Shown: one piece after another, positions 10,032 through 19,203 of the stretch
How positions within the stretch are numbered: position 1 is the first letter of the stretch
Layout of the letters: each line of letters begins with the position of its first letter
Assembly (NCBI GenBank): GCA_902595105.1
Contig: CACJPA010000007.1
Coordinates: 1 to 48,886 of the forward strand
Origin: an uncultured Pelagibacteraceae bacterium
Lineage (GTDB): Bacteria; Pseudomonadota; Alphaproteobacteria; Pelagibacterales; Pelagibacteraceae
Reading direction: 5' to 3'
DNA length: 48,886 nt
The notes under the pieces: model-generated
What the model saw: only the letters and a program-made list of their open reading frames with translations
What the model was told of the DNA's origin: nothing
The model's database searches: none
Made by a program: the position numbers and the translations under genes

Positions 10032-10082
10032 AAGTGTTCAAATAGTTTACAAATACAACCTGTGGTTAGTTGTTGAACACTT
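10032..10082. promoter_or_regulatory. Paired 10-bp inverted repeat in the leader of the AcoR-like regulator; candidate operator
   Basis: aagtgttcaa (10032-10041) and its exact reverse complement ttgaacactt (10073-10082), 41 bp apart start to start. Confidence 0.5.
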
Positions 10083-10104
10083 TATTTTTATTTATCTTGC
10101 AAAA

Positions 10105-11193
10105 ATGGGAAATCTAACTTCAACATCCAAAGAGTTCAAAAATATCCTTAAAAAAAGAGGAATGATGTCCTATGAAATGGGAAAAGAAATTTCGGATAGC
10201 TGGTCAAGATGCATAGCGAAAGGTCTTAATCCATTTCAAGATCCAAAACAAAGCGTAATATCTTCAATTGAGTTAAAAGGAATCAAAGAAAAAAATGAGG
10301 CTCTTAGAAAAATTGTTCTTCCAGAATTAGAACTTTTGTATTCACAAATTGCAGGTACTAATTTTATGGTCGCGTACTCAGATGAGAACGGTCTAGTGCT
10401 TGATACAATATATGACAAAACTTGTCTTCAAACAGATGTTGGTAAAACTGTAATACCGGGATCTATTTGGGCTGAAAAAGTTTGTGGAACAAATGGTTTG
10501 GGATTATCTGTTGAATTAAAAAAACCAACAATAGTATCTGGTAAAGAACATTTTTTTATAGCACATGAAAATATATCTTGTTTTGCAAGTCCAATAATTA
10601 ATTATGATGGAAAGACTATTGGAATTATAGATGCTTCAACCGACTATATGTCTAGAGAGCAACACACTCTAGCTTTAGTAAAACTTGCAACTAGAAGTAT
10701 AGAAACAAAATTATTTTTAAAAAAGTTTGAGCATGATTTAATTTTATCTTTTCATCCTCGACAAGAATATCTTTCGACAACTAGTGTTGGGTTATTGGCT
10801 GTTAATGGAGATGGTCTAATTGTAGGAGCTAACAGTAATGCAAAAATTATGCTTAATGGATTAGTAGATCTTAAAAACGAAAATTTTAATAAAATTTTTA
10901 CTAATTCATTTTCATCTATTGCATCAGATTTATTAAATAATAAAACATTAAAAATTACTGATCATTTAGGTTCATCGGTTTTTGTGGTGAAAAATCAAAT
11001 TTTTAAGGAAAACAAATTTGTTGAAACAAAAAAAGAAAATAAAAAAAGTACTTGTAAAAATTGTGAAGATACAAAAATCAAAAGAGAAAAATGTACTTTG
11101 ATAAGATCAACTTTTAATGAAACAAATAATATTTCCGCTACTTCAAGAAAATTAGGTGTATCTAGAACTACAATTTATAAACACTTACAATAA
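10105..11193 (+). CDS. AcoR/AcxR-like transcriptional regulator lacking the sigma-54 AAA+ domain (N-terminal GAF sensor, C-terminal Fis-type HTH)
   Basis: DSWSRCIAKGL N-terminus, GTNGLG, FASPIINYDGKTIGIIDAS; C-terminal NISATSRKLGVSRTTIYKHL HTH_8; no Walker or GAFTGA motif between. Start moved from 10012 to MGNLTSTSKEF at 10105 by domain boundary. Confidence 0.75.
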   Translation: MGNLTSTSKEFKNILKKRGMMSYEMGKEISDSWSRCIAKGLNPFQDPKQSVISSIELKGIKEKNEALRKIVLPELELLYSQIAGTNFMVAYSDENGLVLDTIYDKTCLQTDVGKTVIPGSIWAEKVCGTNGLGLSVELKKPTIVSGKEHFFIAHENISCFASPIINYDGKTIGIIDASTDYMSREQHTLALVKLATRSIETKLFLKKFEHDLILSFHPRQEYLSTTSVGLLAVNGDGLIVGANSNAKIMLNGLVDLKNENFNKIFTNSFSSIASDLLNNKTLKITDHLGSSVFVVKNQIFKENKFVETKKENKKSTCKNCEDTKIKREKCTLIRSTFNETNNISATSRKLGVSRTTIYKHLQ

Positions 11194-11199
11194 ATTATT

Positions 11200-12114
11200 T
11201 TAATCAATCGGATAGTCCCAAGCACTACCACCTATTACTTTTGAAATTGCTGAAAAATCTTTTGTATCATTTCCTTCTTTGCAGAATTTATCATAAATTT
11301 CTAGGGCCATTTTTCCTAATGGTGTTTCAGCTTTTACGCTTTGCGCACAATCATTTGCAAGTTTAAGATCTTTATTCATCATTCCTGCGGAGAAACCTGG
11401 ACGATAATTGTTATTCGAGGGCGTACCATCAATTAAACCAGGTAAAGGAGGATACACTGAAATTGGCCAACTGTTACCAGATGCATTTTTCATTATTTCA
11501 TGAACTTTTTTAATATCGATGTTTAATCTTTTCGCTAGCATTAATGACTCTGAAGCAGCAATCATTGCTATTCCTAGAGCCATATTGTTACAAATTTTAG
11601 CTCCATTACCACTTCCAATATCGCCAGCATGATAAATATTTTTTCCCATAACTTTTAAAACTGGTAATGCTCTTTCGAAAGCTTCTTTAGACCCACCAAC
11701 CATTATATTAAGAGTTGCTTTTTGAGCCCCCATTACTCCACCACTTACTGGGGCATCTATCATCATAATACCTTTATTATTAGCAGCTCTTCCGATTTCT
11801 TTTGATGTTTCTATGTCTATTGTTGAGCAGTCTATCAACAAACAATCATTTGAAACTTTATTAATTATTCCATTATCACCTAAGTATATTTCTTTTGAAT
11901 GTTTACCCTCAGGTAACATTGTAATTACTATTGAGATTTCATCGTTTATTAAAGTTTCAATACTTTCTGATGTGTTTAGTCCCTTTTTTTTAGCTTGCTC
12001 CATCATTTCTTTTGAAACATCAAATACAGTAATTTTTTTGCCAGATTTAAACAGGTTTTCTGCCATAGGATTTCCCATATTTCCAACTCCAATAAAAACA
12101 ATTTTATCACTCAT
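11200..12114 (-). CDS. NAD(P)-dependent beta-hydroxyacid dehydrogenase (HIBADH / tartronate-semialdehyde reductase family)
   Basis: FIGVGNMGNPMAENL, DAPVSGGVMGAQKATLNIMVGG, GSGNGAKICNN (catalytic Lys). Confidence 0.88.
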   Translation of the reverse strand: MSDKIVFIGVGNMGNPMAENLFKSGKKITVFDVSKEMMEQAKKKGLNTSESIETLINDEISIVITMLPEGKHSKEIYLGDNGIINKVSNDCLLIDCSTIDIETSKEIGRAANNKGIMMIDAPVSGGVMGAQKATLNIMVGGSKEAFERALPVLKVMGKNIYHAGDIGSGNGAKICNNMALGIAMIAASESLMLAKRLNIDIKKVHEIMKNASGNSWPISVYPPLPGLIDGTPSNNNYRPGFSAGMMNKDLKLANDCAQSVKAETPLGKMALEIYDKFCKEGNDTKDFSAISKVIGGSAWDYPID

Positions 12115-12176
12115 ACAATTCTCCTTTAATCAATTTTGTTTTTTTGGTAAATTTTTTTGGATTTTTTTCTAAAACA

Positions 12177-13052
12177 TTATTTATATTTATCTTCAATATC
12201 GTAATATTCATTAAAACCCACTATATCTCTTAATTCAGAAAATTTTGTTATATTGGTATTGTATTTTTTATTTTTCATATTTTTTAAACATTCTTGCATA
12301 GTTTTAACAGAAGCGCTCATTAAAGTTAATGGCATCACTGCAATTTTATAACCTATTTCTTCCAATTCATTTATATCTAATAAGGGAGTGTCTCCATCCT
12401 CAATTAAATTTACCATATGATTTCCAGGGACTTCCGTCATGATTTTTTTCATATCCTCTTTTGATTTAACAGCTTCTATGAAAAGAATATCAACACCAAT
12501 CTCTGAAAAATTTTGCATTCTTTTAATTGCTTCATCAAGACCATGAGTTGCAATAGCATCCGTCCGAGCCATTATTAAAATATCATTATCTCCATATTTT
12601 CTTGCATCTACAGCCGCTTTAATTCTTGATTTAGCTTCATCTATATCAACAACATCTTTTCCTTTAGTATGTCCACATTTTTTAGGCCATTTTTGATCTT
12701 CAATCATTACTCCAGCGGCACCAGCATCTGCATAACCTCTTACTGTTCTAAATACATTAACAGAATTTCCATAACCAGTATCTCCGTCAAAAATAATTGG
12801 GATAGTAGTTGAATTACAAATATTTCTAACCTGCTCTGCCATTTCTGAAAATGAAATCAAACCAGTATCGGGCATACCCAAACGAGTCGAAGAGACACTA
12901 AAGCCAGACATAAATCCAACATTAAAACCCTCTCTTTCTATAAGTTTTGCTGAAAGAGCATCAAAACAACCTGGCATAACTATTATACCTTTTTTATCTA
13001 AAATTTTTCTTAAATTTTCTGCTTTATCTTTTGATTTAATTTTTGAGAACAT
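12177..13052 (-). CDS. Isocitrate lyase/PEP mutase superfamily protein
   Basis: FDGDTGYGN, GVMIEDQKWPKKCGHTKGK (KKCGH lyase motif). Confidence 0.88.
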   Translation of the reverse strand: MFSKIKSKDKAENLRKILDKKGIIVMPGCFDALSAKLIEREGFNVGFMSGFSVSSTRLGMPDTGLISFSEMAEQVRNICNSTTIPIIFDGDTGYGNSVNVFRTVRGYADAGAAGVMIEDQKWPKKCGHTKGKDVVDIDEAKSRIKAAVDARKYGDNDILIMARTDAIATHGLDEAIKRMQNFSEIGVDILFIEAVKSKEDMKKIMTEVPGNHMVNLIEDGDTPLLDINELEEIGYKIAVMPLTLMSASVKTMQECLKNMKNKKYNTNITKFSELRDIVGFNEYYDIEDKYK

Positions 13053-13054
13053 AT

Positions 13055-14326
13055 TTATAATTTAAAAGGTATATATAATGCCAAGTCAGGAAACAAGTAA
13101 ATCACATAAACTGTAAAAAGCATGATTAATACAAAAGGTATAACACCTTTAGCTATTTCAGACATTTTTGCTTTTCCAATTGCCTGCAAAACATAAATAT
13201 TTAAACCTACAGGTGGTGTTATCAATGCACACTCAATCATAAGTGTAAAAATAATTCCAAACCAAATTAAATCTATATTCATTGCAGCAATAGAGATAGC
13301 AAATATAGGCATCATTATTAATATTAATGACAAGGTTTCCATTATAAACCCTAGGATTAATAATGTGATTGCAACAACAAATATAAACATTCCTTGTTCA
13401 GTGATATTTGTGACTATAAAAGCAGAAAGTTCTTGGGGTATTCTATAAAGCGAAATAGCTTTGCCGAAAATTTTTGCACCAGCAATAATAATAAATATTG
13501 TTACAGTTGTTTTCATGGTCTCTAAACCAGCTTCTATAAAACGTTTAAAGTCTATTTTTTTTTTCGCAACAACATATATAAATGATATTAAAAAACCTAT
13601 TCCACCTGCTTCAGTTGGAGTATATATGCCAGCATAAATTCCTCCTAACATTATAAAAGCCATTAATAAAACTGGTAAACCTTTTTTTGTATATTTAATT
13701 TTATCTTCAAATGATGTTTTGACGTTTTGAACTTCTTTATTAAAAAAAATTACATAAAAAACTGAAAAAATAATAAAGAAAAGTGCCAATACTATTCCTG
13801 GTCCGATACCTGCTAAAAACATACTTAGTACTGATTCTTCAACAACAAATGCATACACAATCATTGGAATAGACGGAGGTATTAAAATTCCTAATGTTCC
13901 TCCTGCAGCTAAAATTCCCAAAGTAAAATTCCTATGATAACCTCTTTTAATCATTGCAGGAAATGCTACGGTTGAAATTGTTGCAGCTGTAGCAACAGAT
14001 GAACCAGAGATAGCTGCAAAGATACTACACGAAACAATGGTTGCTATAGCTAAACCACCTGGAAAATTTCCTACCCAACTTTGCGCAAAATTAAAAAGAT
14101 CTTCACCAACTCCTGCTTTCAAAAGGATATTAGACATCATTAAAAACATAGGTACAGCTAAAAGTATAAAATTATCCGCAACACTATAAAATGTCTGTGG
14201 TATCATAAGTGGAGAAATATCTCCCAATAACATTAAACCTAAACCTAATGAGCCAAGACCAAAAGCGATGGGAACTCCTAAAAACAATATCGAAAAAAGA
14301 ACAAAAAGAATTAATGCAACTATCAT
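13055..14326 (-). CDS. TRAP transporter large permease subunit (DctM-like)
   Basis: AISGSSVATAATISTVAFPAMIKRGY, GGTLGILIPPSIPMIVYA, multi-TM. Confidence 0.93.
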   Translation of the reverse strand: MIVALILFVLFSILFLGVPIAFGLGSLGLGLMLLGDISPLMIPQTFYSVADNFILLAVPMFLMMSNILLKAGVGEDLFNFAQSWVGNFPGGLAIATIVSCSIFAAISGSSVATAATISTVAFPAMIKRGYHRNFTLGILAAGGTLGILIPPSIPMIVYAFVVEESVLSMFLAGIGPGIVLALFFIIFSVFYVIFFNKEVQNVKTSFEDKIKYTKKGLPVLLMAFIMLGGIYAGIYTPTEAGGIGFLISFIYVVAKKKIDFKRFIEAGLETMKTTVTIFIIIAGAKIFGKAISLYRIPQELSAFIVTNITEQGMFIFVVAITLLILGFIMETLSLILIMMPIFAISIAAMNIDLIWFGIIFTLMIECALITPPVGLNIYVLQAIGKAKMSEIAKGVIPFVLIMLFTVYVIYLFPDLALYIPFKL

Positions 14327-14799
14327 TTAGAAAAATTCCGGATATATCTTATTGATTCTAAAATTACTCTTATGACTAAAAAAGCAAAACAAAGTGGAAT
14401 TGCCAATTCTGTTAAAAATGATGGAACGTCTAAAATAGTAGAACTAGTTCGTCCAACTTTTAAAGAGTCATAAGCTATTAGCCATCCATAATAGACAACA
14501 AAACAACTAAAAATAATAATAAAAATAAAGCTAATAAAGTCTAAAATTTTTTTTCCAGTTTCATTTAATCTATCATAAATGACAGTTATTCTAATAAAAT
14601 CTCGTTTATGAAATGAATAAGTTAACGCAAGATAAGTTGCCCAAATTTGCAAAAATCTTGAAACTTCGTTTACCCAGATAGTTGGTGAATTGAATAAATA
14701 TCTCATGATTACCTCATAAGAAACTATAAATCCTATGGCTATGAATAAAGCTGAAGCTAAATAGCCGGAATATTTTACAATTTTATCGTAATAATTCAT
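14323..14799 (-). CDS. TRAP transporter small permease subunit (DctQ-like)
   Basis: MNYYDKIVKYSGYLASALFIAIGFIVSYEVIMRYLFNSPTIWVNEVSRFLQIWATYLA. ATG at 14797-14799; ORF-track start at TTG 14814 falls inside the hairpin. Confidence 0.88.
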   Translation of the reverse strand: MNYYDKIVKYSGYLASALFIAIGFIVSYEVIMRYLFNSPTIWVNEVSRFLQIWATYLALTYSFHKRDFIRITVIYDRLNETGKKILDFISFIFIIIFSCFVVYYGWLIAYDSLKVGRTSSTILDVPSFLTELAIPLCFAFLVIRVILESIRYIRNFSK

Positions 14800-14803
14800 A
14801 ACA

Positions 14804-14831
14804 AAACCCCGCAAAATTAATTGCGGGGTTT
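14804..14831 (-). terminator. 11-bp perfect hairpin between TRAP SBP and DctQ genes; attenuator or RBS-sequestering element
   Basis: aaaccccgcaa (14804-14814) - aattaa - ttgcggggttt (14821-14831); on the minus strand the GCGGGGTTTT arm ends 4 nt before the dctQ ATG. Confidence 0.75.
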
Positions 14832-14844
14832 ATTTATTATTTAA

Positions 14845-15834
14845 TTATAGATTATTAGCTGCTTTAACTAATTTATCTCCAACTCCACCAGCTCCACCAG
14901 TTCTAGAAATATAATCATCTATAACTGAAGAAGATGCTTTTTTAAGAGCAGATGTTTCAGAGCTTGATAAGTTAACAATGTTCATTCCATTTGCTTTTGC
15001 TTCTTTGTAGGCAGCTGCCTCTATATTAGCCATGTCATCTCTAACAGCTTTTTCGGCAACTTTAGACGCTTCAGCAATAGCATCTCTTTGTTTTTGAGTT
15101 AATGATTTTAACCATTTGTCATTTGCAACTACAACGAACTCAATATCACCGTGATTAGTTACTGTTAAAGTATCCATAACTTGATAAAGTTTTCTTGATT
15201 TCACTCCTGATACTCCAGTCATACCTGCATCTACAGTATTTCTTTGGTAAGCTAAATATTGCTCGGAGCCTGATATCAATGCTGGTTTACCGCCTAAAGA
15301 ACTTATAAAAGCTCCTAAGGTTTTTCCAAACACTCTAATTTTCTTATCTTTAAAATCAGCAGGTGATTTCATTGGTCCACCGTTAGAAAGCATAATTGCT
15401 GATCCATAAGCTTGATAATATAATGGCACAGCACCAGTAGATGCTATAGCAGGGTCAAGAATTGATCTAATTTCAGATCCAGCCTTAGTTGCTTTTCTAA
15501 TTTTTGCTTCTGAGTCAAATAGAAAAGGTAAATAAAAAATATCAACCTCTGGATTTGTTCCTGCAAATCTTGTTATTGATGCTACACCAGCTTCAATAGC
15601 TCCTGAACCTACAGCTTGAGGAACTTCCTTATCTTTATAAAGTTGTGCTGAGTCATAAATTTCTACTGTAATGTCTGATCTAGACTCCAATTCTTTTTTA
15701 AACACTAAAAGGTTTTGACCTAAGTGTGCCTTTAAAGGTAATTGGAGAGTTATTCTCATTTTTGTTTCAGCTAGACTTGCACTAGCTATAGAAACAAAAA
15801 TTAAAGAAAAAATTATTTTTTTTAATATTTTCAT
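14845..15834 (-). CDS. TRAP transporter substrate-binding protein (DctP-like)
   Basis: Signal peptide; LPLKAHLGQNLLVFKKELESRS; KIRVFGKTLGAFISSLGGKPALISGSEQYLAYQRNTVDAGMTG. Confidence 0.9.
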   Translation of the reverse strand: MKILKKIIFSLIFVSIASASLAETKMRITLQLPLKAHLGQNLLVFKKELESRSDITVEIYDSAQLYKDKEVPQAVGSGAIEAGVASITRFAGTNPEVDIFYLPFLFDSEAKIRKATKAGSEIRSILDPAIASTGAVPLYYQAYGSAIMLSNGGPMKSPADFKDKKIRVFGKTLGAFISSLGGKPALISGSEQYLAYQRNTVDAGMTGVSGVKSRKLYQVMDTLTVTNHGDIEFVVVANDKWLKSLTQKQRDAIAEASKVAEKAVRDDMANIEAAAYKEAKANGMNIVNLSSSETSALKKASSSVIDDYISRTGGAGGVGDKLVKAANNL

Positions 15835-15904
15835 GTTATTTCCCTCTATATTGTTAAATTTAATATTAAAGTCGACTTTTAAATATATTACAAATAAATA
15901 ATTA

Positions 15905-16807
15905 TTGATGAATTGGATATTAGTTACAGTTTTTGGTGCTTTTTTTCAAAATTTAAGATCATCCTTACAAAAAAAATTAAATAAAGATATTTCAACCATA
16001 GCTTCTACATATGTAAGATTTGCTTTTGCATTACCATTTGCAGCAATATTGTTTTTTTTATTCTTTAGAGATTTACAAGTAATAAATACCATACTAATAC
16101 AGCCAGGATTTTTATTTAATGTTCTGCTTGCATCAATCTTTCAAATTATTTTTACATTTTTTTTATTATATTTATTTAATTTTTCAAATTTTGTTGTAGG
16201 CACATCTCTAAGCAAAACTGAAGTTATCCAAGTAGCATTGTTTGAGTATTTAATATTAAATGAAAAATTAAATAAGTTTGGAATTAGTGGAATTGTTATA
16301 TCAACAATTGGCGTTATATTATTATCTGTAAAAGATTTAAGACTTTTCCTTAATAATTTATTTTCAAAAACTACTATAGTTGGTTTGATATCAGGATTAT
16401 TCTTGGGTTTAAGTGTTGTTTATTTTAGAGCAGCTATTTTAACATTGGAGAACATTAGTTCAAATTTTGGGAAGGCTATTTCAGCACTATTCATTGGATT
16501 ATTTATACAAACATTAATTTTAACAATTTATTTAATTTTTTTTGAAAAATCAGAATTTAAGAAACTTTATCTTGATAAATATGAATGTTTTTTAACGGGT
16601 ATAGCCGGATTATTAGCATCATTATCCTGGTTTTATGCTTTCACTTTAATACAGTCTTCATTTGTAAGAGCTGTTGGTCAAATTGAATTATTATTTAGTT
16701 ATTTTTCTTCAAGATATATGTTTAAAGAGAAAGTGAAAATTACAGAAATTATTGGAATTATTATTTTTGTTATTGGAGTTACAATTCTTTTATTATCTAG
16801 AACTTAA
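15905..16807 (+). CDS. EamA/DMT-superfamily membrane transporter
   Basis: About 10 predicted TM segments, DMT-like repeats. Confidence 0.75.
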   Translation: MMNWILVTVFGAFFQNLRSSLQKKLNKDISTIASTYVRFAFALPFAAILFFLFFRDLQVINTILIQPGFLFNVLLASIFQIIFTFFLLYLFNFSNFVVGTSLSKTEVIQVALFEYLILNEKLNKFGISGIVISTIGVILLSVKDLRLFLNNLFSKTTIVGLISGLFLGLSVVYFRAAILTLENISSNFGKAISALFIGLFIQTLILTIYLIFFEKSEFKKLYLDKYECFLTGIAGLLASLSWFYAFTLIQSSFVRAVGQIELLFSYFSSRYMFKEKVKITEIIGIIIFVIGVTILLLSRT

Positions 16808-16825
16808 ACTACAATTAGCCTTGTT

Positions 16826-17779
16826 TTAATTTACTTTATTTTTACAATTTCCTGTCTTGAAGTATTCATCCAAATTATCAATAGCTAAGTTAGCCATTGC
16901 GGTACGAGTGTCTTTTGTTGCACTTCCTAAATGTGGAAGAATAAATGCGCTTTTATGTTTTAAATAACCTGGATTTAAATTTGGCTCATTTTTGTATACA
17001 TCTAATCCAACAGCATAAACTTTTCTTCTATCAAGAGCATCAATCATAGCTTCATCTTCAATAATATCCCCTCTAGCAACGTTAGTGACTACAGCACCTT
17101 TTGGTAAGTACTCTAATGTCTCTTTATTAATCATATCCACTGTTTCTTTTGATGCAGGACAGCATACTGAAAGCACATCTGATACTGACAAAAGACTTTT
17201 TAAATTGTCATGATAAGTTGCGCCTTGTTCTTTATCTTCACTTAATTTTGATCGATTGTGATAATGAATAATCATACCTAAAGATTTTGCAATTTTAGCA
17301 ATTTTTTGACCAATTCTACCCATTCCTAAAATACCCAACCTAGACCCTGTTAATTGTTTTCCTATTAGATAATCAGCAGACCATTTCCAGCCTCCTTGTC
17401 TTGCACTTTCAATTCCTTCTGACGCTCTTCTGCAAGCTCCAAGTATTAAAAGTATTCCAATTTCTGCTGTTGCGTCTGTCAAAACATCGGGAGTGTTAGT
17501 AACTGCTATGCCCCTATTATTTGCAGCATCTAAATCTATATTTCCAAAACCAACAGCAAAATTTGATATGATCTTAATACTGTCTGGTAGTTTATTAATT
17601 GTTTCTGAATCAAGCTTATCTGTTAGTGATGACAATATACCATCACAACCTTCACTTAATTCTACAAGTTTTTGCTGAGAATAGAGTTCGTCATTAAGAT
17701 TTAAATTAGCCTCAAAAATCCCTTCGGCTTTATCTTCACAAGCTCTCAAAAGTCTTCTAGTTATAAGTATTTTTTTCAT
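16826..17779 (-). CDS. D-2-hydroxyacid dehydrogenase (glyoxylate/hydroxypyruvate reductase-like)
   Basis: LGILGMGRIGQKIAK, VARGDIIEDEAMIDAL, YAVGLDVYKNEP, LPHLGSATKDTR. Confidence 0.9.
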   Translation of the reverse strand: MKKILITRRLLRACEDKAEGIFEANLNLNDELYSQQKLVELSEGCDGILSSLTDKLDSETINKLPDSIKIISNFAVGFGNIDLDAANNRGIAVTNTPDVLTDATAEIGILLILGACRRASEGIESARQGGWKWSADYLIGKQLTGSRLGILGMGRIGQKIAKIAKSLGMIIHYHNRSKLSEDKEQGATYHDNLKSLLSVSDVLSVCCPASKETVDMINKETLEYLPKGAVVTNVARGDIIEDEAMIDALDRRKVYAVGLDVYKNEPNLNPGYLKHKSAFILPHLGSATKDTRTAMANLAIDNLDEYFKTGNCKNKVN

Positions 17780-17791
17780 AAGATTTTTTGA

Positions 17792-19165
17792 TTAATTTAA
17801 ATCAAAAACTTTTCCAGGATTCATTATATTATTAGAGTCAAGGCTTCTCTTAATAGCTTTCATTACAGGTACATTATCTAGATGCTCTTTTAAAAGGTAA
17901 TGTTTTTTTTGTAATCCAATTCCATGTTCGCCAGTAATAGTGCCTTCTAATTCTAAAGCTTTGTTAATTAGATCATCACTATATTGTCTAATTTTTTTTT
18001 GTTTTTCTTTGTCCTCTGGATCATACAAAACAATAGAATGAAAATTCCCATCACCCACATGACCAACCATTGGTGCTGTTAATCCTAATCTTTTTACCTC
18101 TTTTTCAGCCCAGGAAATACATTCAACTAATCTTGATATGGGTACACATACATCTGTTGAATAAACTTTCATATTATGACCAAGAGCTTTAACAGAATAA
18201 TAAACATCATGCCTTGCTTTCCATAATTTTTTTTGCTCTTCTGGTGAGGAAGCCCATTGAAAATCACTTCCATTATTTCCTTTAGATAATTCCTCAACAA
18301 CACTTATTGATTCATTATTAGTAGTTTCACTGCCATGAAACTCAAAAAATAAAGTTGGTGATGCTTTAATATTATCTAGCTTAGAATATTTTATACTTAT
18401 TTCCATTTGATCCTTATTTAACATTTCTATTCTTGCAATTGGCACACCATATTGAATTACTTCTTGTGCTGTTTTTACTGCAGAGTCTAAATCTGGAAAA
18501 TAGCAAACTGCACTCATAATGCTTTCAGGTATTGGTGATAGTCTTAACTGAACCTCGGTTATTATGCCCAAAGTACCTTCAGAACCAATAAATAAATTTG
18601 TTAAATTATAACCAGCAGAGGATTTTTTAGTTCTAGCTCCTGTCTTAATTATATCACCATTTGCTAAAACTACAGTTAAACCTGAAATGACTGTTCTCAT
18701 AGTTCCATATTTTACAGCCATTGTTCCAGAGGCAGAAGTCGATGCCATTCCTCCTAACGCTGCATCTGCACCAGGATCAATTGGAAAAAAAACACCATCT
18801 TCTCTTAAGTATTCATTTAATTGTTTCCTAGTAACGTTTGCTTGAACTCTACAATCAAAATCTTCTGCGTTTACAGATAACACTTTATTCATTTTCTCTA
18901 GAGAAATCGTAATTCCATTAGAGTTTCCCACAGCATTTCCTTCTAAAGAGGTTCCTGTTCCAAAAGGAACTACTGGTATTTTATGCTCATTACATAATTT
19001 TAAAATTTGAGAAACTTCCTCATTTGTTTCAGGAAATACTACAGCTTGAGATAAAACTGGATCATAAGTATCCTCACCTCTTGCGTAGTTTGCCCTTGTG
19101 GATTCCGAGGTGGAAAATCTTCCGTTAAAGATTTTTTTTAATTCACTCTGAACGTGTTCATTCAT
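17792..19165 (-). CDS. FAD-linked oxidase, GlcD/D-lactate dehydrogenase family
   Basis: VPFGTGTSLEGNAVG FAD motif; MVGHVGDGNFHSIVLYD; TGEHGIGLQKKHYL. Confidence 0.9.
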   Translation of the reverse strand: MNEHVQSELKKIFNGRFSTSESTRANYARGEDTYDPVLSQAVVFPETNEEVSQILKLCNEHKIPVVPFGTGTSLEGNAVGNSNGITISLEKMNKVLSVNAEDFDCRVQANVTRKQLNEYLREDGVFFPIDPGADAALGGMASTSASGTMAVKYGTMRTVISGLTVVLANGDIIKTGARTKKSSAGYNLTNLFIGSEGTLGIITEVQLRLSPIPESIMSAVCYFPDLDSAVKTAQEVIQYGVPIARIEMLNKDQMEISIKYSKLDNIKASPTLFFEFHGSETTNNESISVVEELSKGNNGSDFQWASSPEEQKKLWKARHDVYYSVKALGHNMKVYSTDVCVPISRLVECISWAEKEVKRLGLTAPMVGHVGDGNFHSIVLYDPEDKEKQKKIRQYSDDLINKALELEGTITGEHGIGLQKKHYLLKEHLDNVPVMKAIKRSLDSNNIMNPGKVFDLN

Positions 19166-19203
19166 AATAGTAATATTAATAAAAATTTAAGATAAAATAC
19201 AGC

